The notes beneath the pieces are model-generated. The model was given only the letters and a program-made list of their open reading frames with translations. It was not told where the DNA came from and ran no database searches. From Chitinophaga pinensis (GTDB lineage: Bacteria; Bacteroidota; Bacteroidia; NS11-12g; UBA9320), in assembly GCA_945890595.1 (NCBI GenBank), contig CAMDCQ010000120.1:1-7325 (forward strand): a stretch of DNA of 7,325 nucleotides, read 5' to 3'. Positions 5,541-7,325 of the stretch are shown piece after piece (the stretch's first letter is position 1; every line of letters begins with the position of its first letter). Both the position numbers and the translations under genes were made by a program.

Positions 5541-6268
5541 CTCTCAACTCGCGCTAAGTCTTCTGGTGTATCCACTCCAATCATTTGATTTTCTGTAACC
5601 ATGGCAGAAACAACAATATGGTTTTGAACCCATCGAAGTTGTTCTAGTCTTTCCACTTCTTCCAACAATGAAGCATCTAGATTTTTAATCTCTTCAAATG
5701 CGGTTGCCGTGAATCCATAAATGCCAATATGTTTGAATGCAACCTCTGGTCTAAATTCATCCATAAACGGTACAGGTGAACGACTGAAGTAACACACGTC
5801 GCAGAACCCTTCATCAAACGAAGTCGGAACTGCTTTTACGATGTTAGTATTTCGGTAATCCTCTTCGTTGTTAATAGGTTGAATAAATGTAAGTACATCT
5901 ATATCTTCTTCTTCAAAAAGATCAAGCATTCTATTAATATCTAATGGAGAAATTAAGGGTTCGTCTCCTTGTACGTTGATAATAACATCGTATTCCGTTC
6001 CGTCAGAAGCTAAAATTTCCATCGCTTCTTCACAACGTTCTGTGCCATTTTGTGGTTCATCAGAAGTAAGAATAGCTTGACCATCAAATGATTCAACCAT
6101 TTTGACTATTTCTTCACTATCTGTAATGACAAAAACCTCCGTTGCATCGCTTTTTTCAGCAGCTTCGTATACCCACTGAATCATAGGCTTACCCATTATA
6201 AGAGCTAACGGTTTGTTGGGGAAACGAGTAGACTCTAATCTACACGGTATTAGTACGACACTGTTCAT
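5513..6268 (-). CDS. kdsB: 3-deoxy-manno-octulosonate cytidylyltransferase (CMP-Kdo synthetase)
   Basis: The enzyme transfers CMP from CTP to Kdo, giving CMP-Kdo for the lipopolysaccharide inner core; it acts in the cytoplasm. The 251-residue product has the family's normal length and motif order. The nucleotide-binding IPCRLESTRFPNKPL (7-21) comes first, then GKPMIQWVYE (26-35), NGTERCEEA (74-82), and NVQGDEP (98-104), whose Asp102 should bind metal. KHIGIYGF (179-186), LEQLRW (208-213) and the second metal Asp233 in GVDTPEDL complete the set. In most relatives the first motif reads IPAR; here it reads IPCR. The start MNSVVLIP fits the family N-terminus directly. The 131-bp upstream gap holds no TAnnTTTG match or strong terminator, so co-transcription with the E2 gene is possible. 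A different CMP-sugar synthetase of the same fold is less likely, since the Kdo-type motifs are all present. Confidence 0.93.
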   Translation of the reverse strand: MNSVVLIPCRLESTRFPNKPLALIMGKPMIQWVYEAAEKSDATEVFVITDSEEIVKMVESFDGQAILTSDEPQNGTERCEEAMEILASDGTEYDVIINVQGDEPLISPLDINRMLDLFEEEDIDVLTFIQPINNEEDYRNTNIVKAVPTSFDEGFCDVCYFSRSPVPFMDEFRPEVAFKHIGIYGFTATAFEEIKNLDASLLEEVERLEQLRWVQNHIVVSAMVTENQMIGVDTPEDLARVESLLKDKSLK

Positions 6269-6399
6269 GGTAAATAAATTAGTTAAAAGGTTATTAAGTT
6301 GTGATTGCGCTTTTTAAAATAGATAAGAATGGAAATAGGAGGTTACGTATACTTTATAAGGGAAACACAGTCTCCCTAACAAGACTATTGAAACGGTTC

Positions 6400-7325
6400 C
6401 TAAACCTCTCTGTTTACATCCCAATGCTCTAAATAATCGGCCACTCTGCGCACAAACATGCCTCCCAATGCTCCATCAACTACTCTGTGGTCGTAAGAAT
6501 GTGACAAGAACATTTTATGTCGGATACCGATTAGGTCGCCGTGTTCAGTTTCGATGACAGCTGGTTTTTTAACAATAGCTCCCATCGCCATAATGGCTAC
6601 TTGTGGTTGGTTAATAATAGGGGTACCTAAGACATTTCCGAAAGTACCTACATTCGTTACCGTGTAGGTTCCGCCTTGTATTTCATCGGGTTTAAGTTTG
6701 TTGTTTCTGGCTCTTCCGGCTAAATCGTTCACAGACTTGGCTAAGCCTGTAAGATTCATAAAATCTGCATTTTTAATAACCGGTACGATTAAGTTACCAC
6801 TCGGGAGTGCTGCCGCCATACCAATATTTATATTTTTATGTTTGATGATTTTATCTCCACTTACAGAAATATTTATCATCGGGAAATCTTTAATTGCCTT
6901 GGTTATAGCTTCTATGAAAATAGGAGTGAAGGTGAAATTTTCGCCTTCACGTGCTTTGAAACCATCTTTAATTTTATTTCTCCAATTAACAATATTGGTC
7001 ACATCTGCTTCTACAAAAGAAGTTACGTGTGGAGAAGTATGCTTGCTCATTACCATATGATCGGCAATTAGTTTGCGCATTCTGTCCATTTCAATTAACT
7101 CATCCCCAGGTGCTAGATTAATAGCTGGAGTTTCATGAGAGGCGATAGGAGCAACGGGTGCGCTTGGTATAATGGCCGCAACTGGTTGAGCAGCTGGCGC
7201 TGGAACAGCTGGAGGTTGTGAACTGCCATTTTTTACAAAATCTAGTATATCTCTTTTGGTAACTCGACCCTCTTGGCCTGTACCCGAAATTCGTTCTAAT
7301 TGATCCATAGAAACCCCTTCCGCAC
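6400..7325 (-). CDS. 2-oxo acid dehydrogenase complex E2 acyltransferase, N-terminus outside window
   Basis: This is the dihydrolipoamide acyltransferase core of a 2-oxo acid dehydrogenase complex, passing the acyl group from lipoyl-lysine to CoA. The frame is open to the window edge: residues AEGVS before the methionine at 7308 belong to the E3-binding motif, so that methionine is internal and the true start with the lipoyl domain(s) lies outside. Visible parts are most of the peripheral subunit-binding domain (LERISGTGQEGRVTKRDIL), a flexible Ala/Pro linker (residues 31-66 counted from that Met), and the catalytic domain from about 70. The active site is DHRVVDG (His274, Asp278), with the conserved TNVGTFG (218-224) and GNLIVPVI (171-178). 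The sequence style (SPHVTSFVEADVTN, GTPIINQPQ) recalls Bacteroidota E2 proteins usually assigned to branched-chain keto-acid or pyruvate complexes; the substrate cannot be settled here. It ends in TAG 131 bp before kdsB. Confidence 0.95.
   Translation of the reverse strand, partial: AEGVSMDQLERISGTGQEGRVTKRDILDFVKNGSSQPPAVPAPAAQPVAAIIPSAPVAPIASHETPAINLAPGDELIEMDRMRKLIADHMVMSKHTSPHVTSFVEADVTNIVNWRNKIKDGFKAREGENFTFTPIFIEAITKAIKDFPMINISVSGDKIIKHKNINIGMAAALPSGNLIVPVIKNADFMNLTGLAKSVNDLAGRARNNKLKPDEIQGGTYTVTNVGTFGNVLGTPIINQPQVAIMAMGAIVKKPAVIETEHGDLIGIRHKMFLSHSYDHRVVDGALGGMFVRRVADYLEHWDVNREV

Noticed and set aside
6360..6399. Possible terminator after the E2 gene (AGTCT/AGACT and GGGA/TCCC pairs)
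   Set aside because: The stems are only 4-5 bp with no U-run, too weak to call.

Overview
The window looks like a chromosomal segment of a Bacteroidota bacterium, probably Flavobacteriia or a close relative. The evidence is the low GC content, the lack of strong Shine-Dalgarno sites, two clean Bacteroidota-type -7 elements (TAnnTTTG), a Kdo-activating enzyme (so a Gram-negative envelope), and an E2 acyltransferase and an RGG-tailed DEAD-box helicase typical of that phylum. The genus cannot be fixed from the sequence alone.

Layout. Positions 1-1269 are read on the plus strand: the C-terminal end of a PQQ-type beta-propeller protein overlaps, by the four bases ATGA, a secreted or envelope protein gene interrupted by two in-frame TAA codons. 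A near-perfect bidirectional terminator (1331-1368) separates this pair from everything to the right, which is on the minus strand. Reading that strand in transcription order (right to left) gives: a truncated 2-oxo acid dehydrogenase E2 gene (6400-7325), kdsB (CMP-Kdo synthetase, 5513-6268), pyrG (CTP synthase, 3637-5241) with its own promoter, hairpin-rich leader and strong terminator, and a DEAD-box RNA helicase (1389-3383) with its own promoter and structured leader.

How the genes relate. PyrG makes CTP and KdsB consumes CTP to activate Kdo for lipopolysaccharide, so these neighbours share a nucleotide. The E2 gene belongs to central or branched-chain keto-acid oxidation and the helicase to RNA remodelling; neither has an obvious link to the pair between them.

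No mobile element, CRISPR array, tRNA or rRNA was recognised, and I see no convincing multi-gene novel system. The parts most worth a second look are the doubly interrupted envelope-protein gene, the pyrG leader (two hairpins and a U-rich run directly after the promoter), and the folded leader of the helicase gene.
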